This document shows positions 38,468 to 47,338 of a stretch of DNA of 64,000 nucleotides, piece by piece; position 1 is the stretch's first letter; each line of letters begins with the position of its first letter. Origin of the DNA: Natronorubrum bangense (lineage in GTDB: Archaea; Halobacteriota; Halobacteria; Halobacteriales; Natrialbaceae); assembly GCF_004799645.1 (NCBI RefSeq), contig NZ_CP031305.1, positions 124,001 through 188,000 of the forward strand, given 5' to 3'. The notes beneath the pieces are model-generated. The model was not told the origin of the DNA and ran no database searches. It was given only the letters and a program-made list of their open reading frames with translations. Position numbers and translations under genes: made by a program.

Positions 38468-39718
38468 TCACTCGTCGAGGGCATCGATACGCAGCTCCTC
38501 GTCGAACTGGAGAGCGTGTTCGACCTCTTCGTCGGCGATGTCGTCGAACGCCCAGCGAGCGATCGAGCGGCGGTGGACCTCGTCGGCCCCGTCGACGATC
38601 CGGAACGCACGGACGTCCTCGTAGAAGTGGGCGATCGGAAGGTCTTTTCCGATGCCGTTGCCGCCACAACACTGGAGCGCGAGGTCGATCGCTTCGTTGG
38701 TGACGTTCGCGGTGAACACCTTCGACATCGCGACCTCGATGCGGGCGTCGCTGCGATCGAGTTCGCGCGCGGCGTGGCGGACCATCGTTCGGGCGGCATG
38801 TAACTGCGTTTCGGCGTCGGCGATGCGGTGTCGAAGCGCCTGTTTCTCGTCTAAGGTCGTGCCAAACGCCTCGCGCTCGCTGAGATACGCCTTCGCGATA
38901 TTGAGCGAGCGCTCGGCCATCCCGGAGTAGCGCATACAGTGGGTGAGTCGCCCACCGCCAAGACGCATCTGGGCGACCTGAAAGCCCTGGCCTTCCTCGC
39001 CGACGGTGTTCTCGACAGGGACGCGAACGTTATTGAATTTCATTTCGGCGTGACCGCCCTCGAGTTCGGTGATGTCGTGACCCCCGAGATGGGGGATATT
39101 CCGGACGACTTCGACGCCGTCGGCGTCGGCGGGGACGAGGATGATCGATGTTCCCTCATAGGGGTGAGCGTCCAGATCCGTCCGGGCCATCACGAGATAG
39201 AAGTCCGCGTCGAGGCCATCGGTCGTCCACCATTTGTGCGCGTTGACGACCCACTCGTCGCCGTCTTTGATGGCGGTGCTCTGGAGCATCTTCGGGTCCG
39301 AGCCGCCACCCTGTTTGGGCTCGGTCATCGCAAAGGCCGATGAGATCTCACCTTGAACGAGTGGGCGCAGCCACTTCGCTTTCTGTTCGTCCGTCCCGAC
39401 CATCTCTAAGGTGTGCATGTTCCCCTCCTGTGGGGCGTTCGCGCGAATCGCGTGGGCACCGATCAGCGAGCGCCCGACCTGTTCGAACGAGGGAAGCATA
39501 TCACTGAAATCCAGGCCCTGCCCACCGTACTTCTCGGGCATCTGCGGGGCGAACAGGTCCCGCTCTTTAGCCTGCTCCCAGAGGCTCTCGAGTTCGGCCC
39601 GGGTAATCGGTTCGCCAGTCGCGAGTGCCTCACGCTCTCGAGGGAGGACGACATCGTCCATGAACTCCGCGACGCGCCCTGCGACCGCCTTTGCTTTCTC
39701 AGAGTCGTGGTACTCCAT
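38468..39718 (-). CDS. Acyl-CoA dehydrogenase (ACAD10/11-like clade)
   Basis: Flavoenzyme oxidising acyl-CoA to enoyl-CoA, 416 aa. FAD signature: FAMTEPKQGGGSDPKML, and WWTTDGLDADFYLVMARTD. The region equivalent to the MCAD catalytic loop reads RIVDGADEVHRRSIARWAF, with Asp where MCAD has Glu, as in ACAD11-like members. ATG 39716-39718 (MEYHDSEKAKA) is preferred over a longer start that would add a hydrophobic stretch. Convergent with thiolase; together they suggest a beta-oxidation unit. Confidence 0.93.
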   Translation of the reverse strand: MEYHDSEKAKAVAGRVAEFMDDVVLPREREALATGEPITRAELESLWEQAKERDLFAPQMPEKYGGQGLDFSDMLPSFEQVGRSLIGAHAIRANAPQEGNMHTLEMVGTDEQKAKWLRPLVQGEISSAFAMTEPKQGGGSDPKMLQSTAIKDGDEWVVNAHKWWTTDGLDADFYLVMARTDLDAHPYEGTSIILVPADADGVEVVRNIPHLGGHDITELEGGHAEMKFNNVRVPVENTVGEEGQGFQVAQMRLGGGRLTHCMRYSGMAERSLNIAKAYLSEREAFGTTLDEKQALRHRIADAETQLHAARTMVRHAARELDRSDARIEVAMSKVFTANVTNEAIDLALQCCGGNGIGKDLPIAHFYEDVRAFRIVDGADEVHRRSIARWAFDDIADEEVEHALQFDEELRIDALDE

Positions 39719-40469
39719 ACCGAGGTATGCACATACAACATTGTAAATACACAACAAACCGGTTAGAAACAACGTTCAGACAACTGCCAGGAGCGACGCG
39801 TCAGAACTGAGCCATCGATCGCGGCCTGGACAGCGAGCGAAAGCGATGCGTACTGAGCAGTCGTCTCCGTATTCTACCCGTGCCTCGAGTCGCTCTCTAT
39901 CGTTCGGGTGGCGCGGTCCGTTCGCGAGGACAGTGACGGGAAACGGCCGGTTCGTTAAATCGCTGGATGGAGCTATCGACGAGAAGTGACGACTGCGCTG
40001 GTTCCTGACTCGTCGGTGACAGGGTCAGCGACTCGAGACGAGTCAGGACCGTAAACCTGGACGGGGGCGGGAGCCCGCCCTGGCGTGAGAGACATGAGCT
40101 AACTCGAAGCGGGGGCGAGTCCACTTCCGAGCGATCCGGGCACGAACGCACGCAATCGGCTGGTCAGCGCGTCGTGGTCCGTTGGAGCGTGTACCCGGCG
40201 GGGTTGTTCTTCCCCGCACCCGGATCGATGGGCGTGTCACCCATTGTTATGCAGGCACTTGGCTCACAATGCTCCAGACGGCCCGTTGACAGGCACCGAA
40301 TAACTCGCCTACAGCATCAGGTTGAGAACCGGTTGGACGCCCCTTCGAACCGATAAGCGGCAGCTACGCGGCCCGCTTTGAGACGAGTCGTCTGCCAAAC
40401 GATGCTCGAGTGTGGTGGCTTGCTTGCGACACCCGTAGAAAAATACGGCTGTAGCCTGTGTCTCGGTCC
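39719..40469. other. 750-nt gap with hairpins and one candidate small reading frame
   Basis: No established gene. The segment contains GGGCGGGAGCCCGCCC-type near-palindromes at about 40065-40080 and GCGGGG/CCCCGC at about 40198-40217. On the minus strand a short frame reads MGDTPIDPGAGKNNPAGYTL and ends with TTTR (40164-40244). It starts after a hairpin-rich region and has high GC3, but I cannot assign it. The first part (39719-40040) shows nothing recognisable. Confidence 0.4.
40164..40244 (-). CDS. Candidate 26-aa microprotein
   Basis: Starts at ATG 40242-40244 and stops at 40164-40166. Most codons end in G or C, as in this genome's real genes, and the product is basic with several Pro, Gly and Thr. 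It might also be the tail of a decayed transposase or another gene: upstream of the ATG the frame is open for about 34 more codons but includes ATA and other rare codons. Low certainty. Confidence 0.3.
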   Translation of the reverse strand: MGDTPIDPGAGKNNPAGYTLQRTTTR

Positions 40470-41486
40470 ATGCACGCGGATGGTCTCGAGCATCCAGTTC
40501 AGATCGGTATCGTTGGACTCGGATATATCGGCACGACCGTTGGCGAACAGTTTCACCACCATCCAGACGCAACTGTTCGGGCCCTCTGTGATCTCGATTC
40601 GGATCGACTCGAGACATGCGGGAGCGAGTTCGAGGTCCCGGCTGATGGGCGATACGTCGAGTATCCGACGATGCTGGCGGATGAATCCCTCGATGCCGTG
40701 CTCATCGGGACGCCCCACACCCTCCATTACGAACAGGTGCACAGCGCATTCGAACACGACTGTCACATCTACTGTGATAAGCCCCTCGCGACCGATCTCG
40801 AGCACGCACGCGAGCTCACAGCACGCGCCGAACAGAGCCAGCAGACGCTGATGGTCGGCTACCAGCGCCATCTCCAGACGGCGTTTCGAACCGCCAGAGA
40901 GCGCTTTACCGATCGGTCGCCACGCTGGCTGACGGCGTCGATAACACAGGATTGGATCGACGACTCGAGGGGGACCTGGCGTCTCAATCCGTCGCTCTCC
41001 GGTGGCGGCTTTCTCTACGATACGGGTAGTCACGTACTCGATGGCGTGCTCTGGACGACCGGGCTCGAGCCGGAATCCGTCACAGCGAGTATGGATTTTC
41101 ACGACGACGCAGCGCAGATCGACCGACGAGCACATCTCGACGTCAGATTTGCGAACGGGGCGACCGGGACGTTCTCGTTTCACGGTGACGCGCCCTCGGT
41201 TCGCGAGCACATCCACTGCTGGGACGACGACGGTGCGGTCTACCTCGAGGGCCGCCAGTGGGGTCCGCGTGAGGTCCGCGAGATCGATGCCGACGCCAAC
41301 GAGTACGACCCCTACATCGATTTCCGTACCGAACAGACGCGAGCCGACGCCTTTCTCGAGAGCGTCCGAACGGGCACCGATCCGCCGGCGACGGCCCGAG
41401 ACGCGCTTCGAGTGACGGCGCTGACGGAAGCGGCCTACGAGGCAGCACGAACCGGGGACAGCGTACAGGTGTCTCCCATGGAGTGA
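40470..41486 (+). CDS. Gfo/Idh/MocA-family NAD(P)-dependent oxidoreductase
   Basis: A 338-aa sugar- or inositol-type dehydrogenase. The Rossmann glycine motif IGIVGLGYIG is followed by ALCDLDSDR, then the EKP-type motif as DKPLATDLEHARELT (Asp instead of Glu), and GGGFLYDTGSHVLDGVLW with the catalytic His. A GTG 12 nt upstream is an alternative start. Nothing nearby identifies the substrate. Confidence 0.88.
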   Translation: MHADGLEHPVQIGIVGLGYIGTTVGEQFHHHPDATVRALCDLDSDRLETCGSEFEVPADGRYVEYPTMLADESLDAVLIGTPHTLHYEQVHSAFEHDCHIYCDKPLATDLEHARELTARAEQSQQTLMVGYQRHLQTAFRTARERFTDRSPRWLTASITQDWIDDSRGTWRLNPSLSGGGFLYDTGSHVLDGVLWTTGLEPESVTASMDFHDDAAQIDRRAHLDVRFANGATGTFSFHGDAPSVREHIHCWDDDGAVYLEGRQWGPREVREIDADANEYDPYIDFRTEQTRADAFLESVRTGTDPPATARDALRVTALTEAAYEAARTGDSVQVSPME

Positions 41487-41851
41487 CACCGACCACGATC
41501 AATGCTCCACGGGTGTGAAACGAAGTCACAGTACTCACACAAGGAGTCTGCACTTCCGGGTTCGAACTGATATTCTCGAGCCGAGAAGCACTCGGATAAC
41601 TAGGTGGAATGAGATCTCCGGGACGGTTTAACAGCGACTACTCTGTGTCTTTCTCTGCGAAAGGATCCGGCTTCAGTCGTGCGGTTATGAACTCTTTACT
41701 CGAGTTCCAGACGACGCCAGTGAACGGGGACTGTCAGCGTTGTAACTAGATTGTCGGCCCCCGATCGGATCACGAGTACAAAATGTATAGTCTGCTATTG
41801 CTTTCGGTTACAAGCCGGATAACTACAACCGGTCACGGCTACCGACCGAGT
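41487..41851. other. 365-nt gap, zinc-ribbon promoter side
   Basis: No gene seen. AT-rich elements near 41775-41825 (ACAAAATGTATAG, GGATAACTACAAC) may serve as promoter for the small gene at 41852; nothing else recognisable. Confidence 0.4.
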
Positions 41852-42067
41852 ATGATCACCTGCAGTAACTGCGAGACGCCCCAATTCCTGCAGATTACCC
41901 AGAGCCGCGTCTACTTCGAGGATGGGGAGATGATAAACGAGATCTCCGAAACCTACGAGTGCACGCTCTGTGGAAGCACCGGCCAGTACGTCTACGACGA
42001 GGACCGGGACAAAGAGACCGTCACCGGTGACGTCGAACTCACGACAGAACGGCCGAAGTTCGCCTGA
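41852..42067 (+). CDS. Small zinc-ribbon protein, 71 aa
   Basis: Acidic 71-aa protein with two CxxC knuckles: MITCSNCETPQFLQITQS and YECTLCGSTGQYVY, followed by a charged tail. It starts at ATG 41852; the frame remains open upstream but without conserved character. It is the third such microprotein in the window. Function unknown. Confidence 0.75.
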   Translation: MITCSNCETPQFLQITQSRVYFEDGEMINEISETYECTLCGSTGQYVYDEDRDKETVTGDVELTTERPKFA

Positions 42068-42186
42068 GTCGTCGCGACACTGCGTCGATCAGGGACTCGA
42101 GGAGACACTGGTTCCCAGTCGATCGTGGGCTGCAGCATCTCGAGATGAAGGCATCCGGGATTGGTGGCGTCAGTTGGAGGGGACAT

Positions 42187-42489
42187 TCAATCGTCTCTGT
42201 CTTGTTGTGAACTCCCGACCGTGGGTCGATCGTCGTCGGCCACATCGGTGTTTCGATCGCGCCGGTGCTGACGACGGGTGATCGCTGACCGACGTCGTTC
42301 GACGTCCCACTCCTCGAAGAGGCCGTACTCGTTCATCGTCTCCATTCCTGCGATGGCTGCCGTGAGTTTAATTCCGACGAGTGGGATCTCTGCGACCGAG
42401 ACGATCACGTCCGCCCGCAGGATGACGCCGTCTCTCAACAGGACGTCGAGAACGTCGACGAGTGCCTCCTCGTCTTTGCGCGGTCTCAT
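42187..42489 (-). CDS. gvpM: Gas vesicle protein GvpM
   Basis: Minor gas-vesicle protein of the GvpA/J/M family, 100 aa, needed to start vesicle assembly. Its core LVDVLDVLLRDGVILRADVI matches GvpM and is followed by VSVAEIPLVGIKL; the tail is basic, then acidic. ATG 42487-42489 overlaps the gvpL stop (TGA at 42486-42488). It is the last gene of the leftward arm. Confidence 0.93.
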   Translation of the reverse strand: MRPRKDEEALVDVLDVLLRDGVILRADVIVSVAEIPLVGIKLTAAIAGMETMNEYGLFEEWDVERRRSAITRRQHRRDRNTDVADDDRPTVGSSQQDRDD

Positions 42490-43391
42490 GCGTGAGTGTG
42501 GGTTTCTGTCGGCTCGTCGTTGTCGCCCAGTTCCGGCGCGAACGTGTACGGTGGCCACGGTCCGGTGAACCTGACTTCGAGCCCGTCGTTTGCTGCGACG
42601 TCATCTAAGATCGAGCCGATCGCTCCTTCATCGTCTTCGTGAGCAAGCAGCGTGAGTCGACAGCACGTCTCACCGTCGCTTCCGTCGCCGCCAGCGCTCT
42701 TACTCACGTCGTCTGCCAGCGATGCCGTTGGCGAGCGCTCGAGCGTGTGGACCTCCCGTGCGTGCTCGTCGAGTCGTCGCTTGAGATCGGTCGTCACCGA
42801 CTCGCGACGGGCCGCCCGCAGTTCGGTGAGTCGCTGGTCGAACTGCTTCTCGAGCAGGTACGCCGTCCCTTCTTCGGCGTCATCGATCTTCGACGCGAGT
42901 TCCCGGAGCCGGGCGTCGTGGTCGCACAATGCATCGTCACTGATCGGATCGGTTTCAACGACCTCGACACGGTACTCCCAGTGGCCTGCCAGCGCTGACA
43001 GTGCCTGCTCGAGGGTGGCTGCCTCCTCGCGGAGCCACTCGCGGACGCCGTCGTCGTCCCCGCGAAGGATCGTATCGAACTGGAACGGAATCGGCGTCCC
43101 GAAGGCCTCACCAGCCTCGTCGACGACCGTCTGGTGGCGGACGAGCCAGCGTCGAACCTGAGTGAGATCCGCCGAGTCGTAGATGCCGTCACAAGCGTGG
43201 ACGACCGCGCCGATGCCGTCCTCGGTGACGACCGAGACAGGTTCGCCGTCGACGCCAGTCGTCTCAAGTGAGTCGCCTTCATTGGCGCGGACGATACAGT
43301 ATAAATATCGTCCTTCGTCGATCTCGGGGAGCAGTTCGTCATCAACAGCTGTCTCAACGTCCGCCGTTCGGTCCGACTGGTCGGCGGTCAC
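42486..43391 (-). CDS. gvpL: Gas vesicle protein GvpL
   Basis: Accessory assembly protein of the GvpF/L family, 301 aa, about 90 aa longer than GvpF. N-terminal signature: [17 protein letters not shown]-terminal signature: [17 protein letters not shown] long acidic insertion with a Ser/Gly stretch ([11 protein letters not shown]) precedes the C-terminal domain. Its start overlaps gvpK by four bases (ATGA). GvpL is thought to help GvpA reach the growing vesicle. Confidence 0.94.
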   Translation of the reverse strand: MTADQSDRTADVETAVDDELLPEIDEGRYLYCIVRANEGDSLETTGVDGEPVSVVTEDGIGAVVHACDGIYDSADLTQVRRWLVRHQTVVDEAGEAFGTPIPFQFDTILRGDDDGVREWLREEAATLEQALSALAGHWEYRVEVVETDPISDDALCDHDARLRELASKIDDAEEGTAYLLEKQFDQRLTELRAARRESVTTDLKRRLDEHAREVHTLERSPTASLADDVSKSAGGDGSDGETCCRLTLLAHEDDEGAIGSILDDVAANDGLEVRFTGPWPPYTFAPELGDNDEPTETHTHA

Positions 43392-43732
43392 TGATCGTCA
43401 CCTCCGAACACGGAGTAGCCAGGTGCGGGAGTGAGCTCCGGCTCGTCGTGGAGCTGTTCGATCGCGTCGTTGACCAGTCCGTTCAGATCGTCGCGGAGGT
43501 CCTCGACGCTGTCTTCGATCTCCTCGTCGCGTTTGAGCTGTTCGATCTCGGCTTCGATCGTCGCAAGCTGGCTCCCAAGGCGCTCGATCTCGTCGTCCGA
43601 GAGCGTTCCCGACTCCATGCGACGGACCGCTTCGCGCTCTAAGGCATCGATCAGGATTTCGATGACAGTGACGACGAGACTCACCAGACCTTGCCGTGCG
43701 TCCGCACCGTCGCCGACGTCGATCTGAGTCAT
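43388..43732 (-). CDS. gvpK: Gas vesicle protein GvpK
   Basis: A 114-aa alpha-helical accessory protein: [20 protein letters not shown], then [20 protein letters not shown]. Heptad-like Leu/Ile spacing suggests a coiled coil. Stop and start overlap the neighbours (gvpL and gvpJ). It is required for vesicle formation in known haloarchaea. Confidence 0.94.
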   Translation of the reverse strand: MTQIDVGDGADARQGLVSLVVTVIEILIDALEREAVRRMESGTLSDDEIERLGSQLATIEAEIEQLKRDEEIEDSVEDLRDDLNGLVNDAIEQLHDEPELTPAPGYSVFGGDDQ

Positions 43733-44271
43733 TCGTTCTCACCCTCCGTGTGTGTCGTCGGTTCGTCGTCCTCACCCTCGTCACTGAGCAGATCGAACCC
43801 GCCGCTTGTCGGCTGGTCCGGATCCGGCCGCGCACCGATATGCTCGCTTCCGCGATCGGGCTGTTCGTCGCGCTCGTCGCTGTCATCATCGTCACTCGAG
43901 TCGCTCCCCGAACTCTCGTCCGAATCCGCGGTCCGCGTCTCGTCTGCGTACCGTTCGTCGGGGGTGACATTAACGCCACGCGTCGGATCGATCGGCGGTT
44001 TCGGCCGGTCCATCTCGGCGAGTTCGGGCTCGCCGACCGCTGCGGCGACCCGACGCATGTCGGTTCCTTCGGGGAACTCGAGGCCGTACTTCGCCGCCGT
44101 CTCGAAGGAGGCGATAGCAGCCCGGACCTGGACGCCCAACAGCTGCGTGTCGCCGATCGAGACGGCGATATCGGCGTTGATGACGATTCCCTTGTCCAGC
44201 AGCATCTCGACGACCTCCGCGAGGTCGGTTTTCTGTCGACTCGGCTGGAAATCATTGACCACGCCGCTCAC
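43729..44271 (-). CDS. gvpJ: Gas vesicle protein GvpJ
   Basis: GvpA-family minor structural protein, 180 aa. Residues about 15-75 are the GvpA-like fold ([20 protein letters not shown] and [20 protein letters not shown]), followed by an unusually long acidic Ser/Asp-rich tail to the end. The start at 44269-44271 follows the gvpI-position gene by 80 nt. GvpJ is thought to cap or seed the vesicle tips. Confidence 0.93.
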   Translation of the reverse strand: MSGVVNDFQPSRQKTDLAEVVEMLLDKGIVINADIAVSIGDTQLLGVQVRAAIASFETAAKYGLEFPEGTDMRRVAAAVGEPELAEMDRPKPPIDPTRGVNVTPDERYADETRTADSDESSGSDSSDDDDSDERDEQPDRGSEHIGARPDPDQPTSGGFDLLSDEGEDDEPTTHTEGENE

Positions 44272-44351
44272 CTCGGAATCGAGCCGCTGGGGTCGTGGGT
44301 TCGAGGGCGGTACTCGTCGTCTTGTGTCGTCTCCGGGACGGTATGAGTGGG

Positions 44352-45263
44352 TCAGTCATTGGTGGATCTCCGTTTTTCCCGTTCGATCTCGAACCGGCGG
44401 CCGTAAATCCGCGTTCGGCTGGGTGCCGTCGAGAGTTTGACGTCTCGTGGGACGGTCGCATAGCGTGCCCCACCGCCGAGGTCGCGGCGATCGGTCGGGA
44501 TCGTCGACGCCGCGGTCGGGTTCCGCGAGTTCGTGCTGGTATCCTGCTGGCGCATCTGCTCGCGGTTTTTTTCGTAGAGTTGTTCGAACTTCTCGTGGGT
44601 CTCGAGCAGCGCCCAGCGGAAGGAGTCGATCCCCTTCATCGCCTGCTGCTGGATGGCGACCTGGTAGGCCTCCGGATCCTCCTCGACGTCGATGTCGCCG
44701 AGTGCCTCCTTTGCCGCGGTCATCGAATCCATGTCCGTCTCAATGAGGTCGTCCTCGTCATCGCCGAGGAGCTGCCCGCCATCATCGTCGGCGATGCCCG
44801 ACACCGCCTTCTCGACCACTCCGGCGTCGTCGCCGTCCTCGAGGTCGTCGACCGCGCCGTCAAGTTCGCGTTTCTCCTCCCAGATGGCGGCCAGATCCGC
44901 GGCGTTCCAGGCGTTCAGCAGGTCGATCGCATCGACCAGTGCCGCGAAGTCGACGAGTTCGCTGACGCCCTTGTCCTCGTTTGCCAGCACGTCGGGGATC
45001 TCGCCCAGTTCGATCGCCTCGAGGAGTTTGTCTCCGTCGACCGCCTCCGGCAACTCGCGCAGATCTATCGCCTCGAGCAGGTCCCCGACTTCGGTTGCCA
45101 CCCGCGCGAGGGTGTCGACGTCGCCGATCGCCGTCTCGATGATCTCGTCGTCGAGTGCGTCGAGCGCCTCCGCGTCGCCGAGCGTCGATTCGAGCCGCTG
45201 GAGGCTCTCCGTGGCGTCCTCGAGCAGTGCTTCGAAACCCTCATCTGTGTTGTCGGGGCTCAT
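44352..45263 (-). CDS. Gas vesicle cluster protein in the gvpI position (303 aa)
   Basis: Lies exactly where gvpI sits in the F-G-H-I-J-K-L-M order, with a four-base overlap to gvpH. The protein is 303 aa, about twice what I recall for GvpI. Its first ~200 residues are strongly acidic and helical, with an internal near-repeat (LLEAIDLRELPEAV at 62-75 and LLEAIELGEIPDVL at 80-93). A helical segment at about 200-240 (AIQQQAMKGIDSFRWALLE) follows, then a basic tail (DRRDLGGGARYATVPRDVKL and TRIYGRRFEIEREKRR). The basic tail fits a GvpI-like character; the acidic part may be an added domain or an unrelated protein. I therefore give no symbol. Confidence 0.75.
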   Translation of the reverse strand: MSPDNTDEGFEALLEDATESLQRLESTLGDAEALDALDDEIIETAIGDVDTLARVATEVGDLLEAIDLRELPEAVDGDKLLEAIELGEIPDVLANEDKGVSELVDFAALVDAIDLLNAWNAADLAAIWEEKRELDGAVDDLEDGDDAGVVEKAVSGIADDDGGQLLGDDEDDLIETDMDSMTAAKEALGDIDVEEDPEAYQVAIQQQAMKGIDSFRWALLETHEKFEQLYEKNREQMRQQDTSTNSRNPTAASTIPTDRRDLGGGARYATVPRDVKLSTAPSRTRIYGRRFEIEREKRRSTND

Positions 45264-45829
45264 TCGTCACCCTCCTGCTCGTCGATTCCAGCCTCCGTCG
45301 GTTCCGGCCTGACCCGGACGGTGAGCACGCCGTTCGTGATCACCGCGTCGGCCGTCCAATCGCGCCAGGGGACCTCGAGACGGCCGAGTTCCCGATCCGA
45401 GACGGCGACGACGAGCGTCGCGTCGTCGCCAAAGCCGACGGTGACGTCGTCCGGATCAGCACCGGCCACGTCGGCGATCACGAGCAGTTCGTCCTCGAAC
45501 TCTCGCGTCGTCAAGTGATGATCGCTCGAGGGTGTCGACGAGGGTGCATCCGAGCGGTCGCGTCGCGTTCGTGGTCGACTGTGCTCTGGCTCCTGCCCTC
45601 GGTCGGACTCCTCGCGGGAGAACGGTCGTCGTTCGAACCGTGGGCCGTCGTCGGACGATACCCCTGTTCGAATCGAAACGTCGTAATCGAATCTCGTTCG
45701 GTCGCTGTGTCGTCGTCCCGACGTCGAGTCGTCGAGCCACTGCAACGCCGTGAGCAGATTCGAGAGCCAGTGGCGCTCGTCGTCCGACTCATCCGGGGTT
45801 TCGTCTCGTTCGGGATCGTCTCGTGACAT
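45260..45829 (-). CDS. gvpH: Gas vesicle protein GvpH
   Basis: Accessory protein with an Hsp20-like alpha-crystallin fold in its last 85 residues (TTREFEDELLVIADVAG, VTVGFGDDATLVVAVSDREL and GVLTVRVRPEP), preceded by a long, charged low-complexity N-terminus. At 189 aa it matches the usual size. The start and the gvpG stop overlap by one base. It probably stabilises GvpA or other Gvp proteins before assembly. Confidence 0.92.
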   Translation of the reverse strand: MSRDDPERDETPDESDDERHWLSNLLTALQWLDDSTSGRRHSDRTRFDYDVSIRTGVSSDDGPRFERRPFSREESDRGQEPEHSRPRTRRDRSDAPSSTPSSDHHLTTREFEDELLVIADVAGADPDDVTVGFGDDATLVVAVSDRELGRLEVPWRDWTADAVITNGVLTVRVRPEPTEAGIDEQEGDE

Positions 45830-46083
45830 TACGATTTTACCTCCACACGACCGCTCGTGAGCCGTTCGTGCACGTCACGAGCGATCTCGAGTTCGGCCTC
45901 GAGTTCGTCTTTCCGGCGCTGGTACTCCGTCTCGGACCGTTCGCCCAGTTCGTACAGCAACTGATTTTCCTTGAGTTCGTCCTCGAGCGCGTCGATGTCG
46001 TACATCTCGCTGAGTGCCATCGTGTGGAGTGTGTCCACGATGCCGACGAACGGCCGAAAGAGGAGATCGTCGAGGATGAACAT
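45829..46083 (-). CDS. gvpG: Gas vesicle protein GvpG
   Basis: An 84-aa helical accessory protein: MFILDDLLFRPFVGIVDTLH, then a coiled-coil-like segment (ELKENQLLYELGERSETEYQ and RRKDELEAELEIARDVHERL). The length and N-terminus are typical for GvpG. Two bases separate it from gvpF, so translation is coupled. Confidence 0.94.
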   Translation of the reverse strand: MFILDDLLFRPFVGIVDTLHTMALSEMYDIDALEDELKENQLLYELGERSETEYQRRKDELEAELEIARDVHERLTSGRVEVKS

Positions 46084-46085
46084 GG

Positions 46086-46709
46086 TTAGCGCTGGGCTCC
46101 GATTTTGACGTCGACGAAGCTGTACGGTGCAAACGGCCCCGTGTACCGAACGATGAGGTCGTCGTGCTCGTCCTCGAATCGGGCGACTGCCTCGTCGAAT
46201 CGCTCTCGGTCGTCGCGCTCGACGAGATAGGAGCGGTTGAACACGAGCCGATCACTGAACAGGTCGTTTGGAACCGACTGGGCAGCGATGGGCTCGAGTT
46301 CGTCTTCGACGGCCTCCTCGATCGCATCCGTATCGACATCGGCGTTTTCTTCGCGGACGAGCTTGAGGCCGAGTTCGATCCGCCCCTCGATATCGTTGAT
46401 CGCGCGCCGAAACGCCGGTCTGGCGCCACGAAGGACGTTTTTCAGCGCTCGGTCGCTCTCGAAGGCCATCCCGAACTGCATTGGGACGATCGTCCGACCG
46501 CCGTCACGATCCATGACCTCCCGGAGAACGTCGTCGTGACGTTGGGCATCTTCGTCGGTCTCTTCGGGAGCTGTGGTGTCGATGTTGGAGACGACGGCAC
46601 TGAGACGTCGGTGTGAGACCGTGTAGACGTGATCTGCACCACCGACAGCATCGGTTTCGAACTCGACAGGGTCGTCGGCCATGACGCCGTAGACGTATCG
46701 GTTCGTCAT
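46086..46709 (-). CDS. gvpF: Gas vesicle protein GvpF
   Basis: First gene of the leftward arm, 207 aa. N-terminus MTNRYVYGVMADD and C-terminus RYTGPFAPYSFVDVKIG match the GvpF/L family; the middle has IVPMQFGMAFESDRALKNVL and LVFNRSYLVERDDRERFDEA. It is needed in small amounts to bind GvpA monomers before growth starts. ATG 46707-46709 is the first Met with family similarity, although the frame remains open upstream. No gvpD or gvpE lies between it and gvpA. Confidence 0.93.
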   Translation of the reverse strand: MTNRYVYGVMADDPVEFETDAVGGADHVYTVSHRRLSAVVSNIDTTAPEETDEDAQRHDDVLREVMDRDGGRTIVPMQFGMAFESDRALKNVLRGARPAFRRAINDIEGRIELGLKLVREENADVDTDAIEEAVEDELEPIAAQSVPNDLFSDRLVFNRSYLVERDDRERFDEAVARFEDEHDDLIVRYTGPFAPYSFVDVKIGAQR

Positions 46710-47044
46710 CGAGCGCTCACCCGGCCAGTGTGTTGCGTTCGGTCGTGAGCTGACGCTGCTCGTGCCCGCAGACGCGGGCTCGGTTCGCCGTCGGCTTCGA
46801 GTGGACTCGTTCGGGCAGAGATCATGGGAACTGATTATCGACCACCCGAGGTGACACAGCCGACTCGCGACTCGAGGGCTCTCACCCGCGGGTGGTCGAG
46901 GAACTCGCCCGAAAGTACACCACCGCGACGGGTTACCGTGGTGCTTGCAGTCGCAGCCTTCGGTGCACCGGCCGATTATGACAGACCGGCTTGCAGTCGC
47001 AGCGCAAGCCGTGTTACGAATCCCGGATGTACTTCGCGGTGAGT
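46710..47044. promoter_or_regulatory. Divergent gvpF/gvpA intergenic region with repeats
   Basis: The 335-nt region between the two gvp arms holds a 10-bp inverted repeat CGACCACCCG / CGGGTGGTCG (46839-46848 and 46889-46898, 40-nt spacer) and a perfect 15-bp direct repeat GCTTGCAGTCGCAGC (46943-46957 and 46989-47003, 46-nt offset). AT-rich cores CTGATTATCG (46831-46840) and CCGATTATGA (about 46972-46981) could be TATA-like. No gene fits. Confidence 0.7.
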
Positions 47045-47332
47045 ATGGCACAACCACAACGAAGACCCGACTCCTCGAGTCTCGCGGAGGTACTGGATCG
47101 CATCCTCGACAAAGGCGTCGTCATCGACGTCTGGGCTCGCGTCTCGGTCGTCGGGATCGAGTTGCTGACCATCGAGGCCCGCGTCGTCGTCGCCTCCGTC
47201 GACACCTTCCTGCACTACGCGGAGGAGATTGCAAAAATTGAGCAAGCGACGGCAGAGGGCGACCTCGAAGAACTCGAGGAACTCGAGGTCGAACAACGTC
47301 CAGAATCGTCACCAAAGTCCGCCACCGAATAA
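47045..47332 (+). CDS. gvpA: Gas vesicle major structural protein GvpA
   Basis: Forms the vesicle wall ribs. The 95-aa protein has the near-invariant GvpA core: [20 protein letters not shown], then [20 protein letters not shown], then [16 protein letters not shown], with an acidic tail. It is longer than the usual 70-80 aa because of that tail. ATG 47045 lies 55 nt after the second 15-bp repeat. gvpN starts six bases later. Confidence 0.97.
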   Translation: MAQPQRRPDSSSLAEVLDRILDKGVVIDVWARVSVVGIELLTIEARVVVASVDTFLHYAEEIAKIEQATAEGDLEELEELEVEQRPESSPKSATE

Positions 47333-47338
47333 CTCGTC

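Noticed and set aside
44252..44359. 35-aa basic frame (MTDPLIPSRRRHK) between the gvpI-slot gene and gvpJ
   Set aside because: It overlaps both neighbours and shows no recognisable family; it could be a tiny GvpI, but evidence is too weak.
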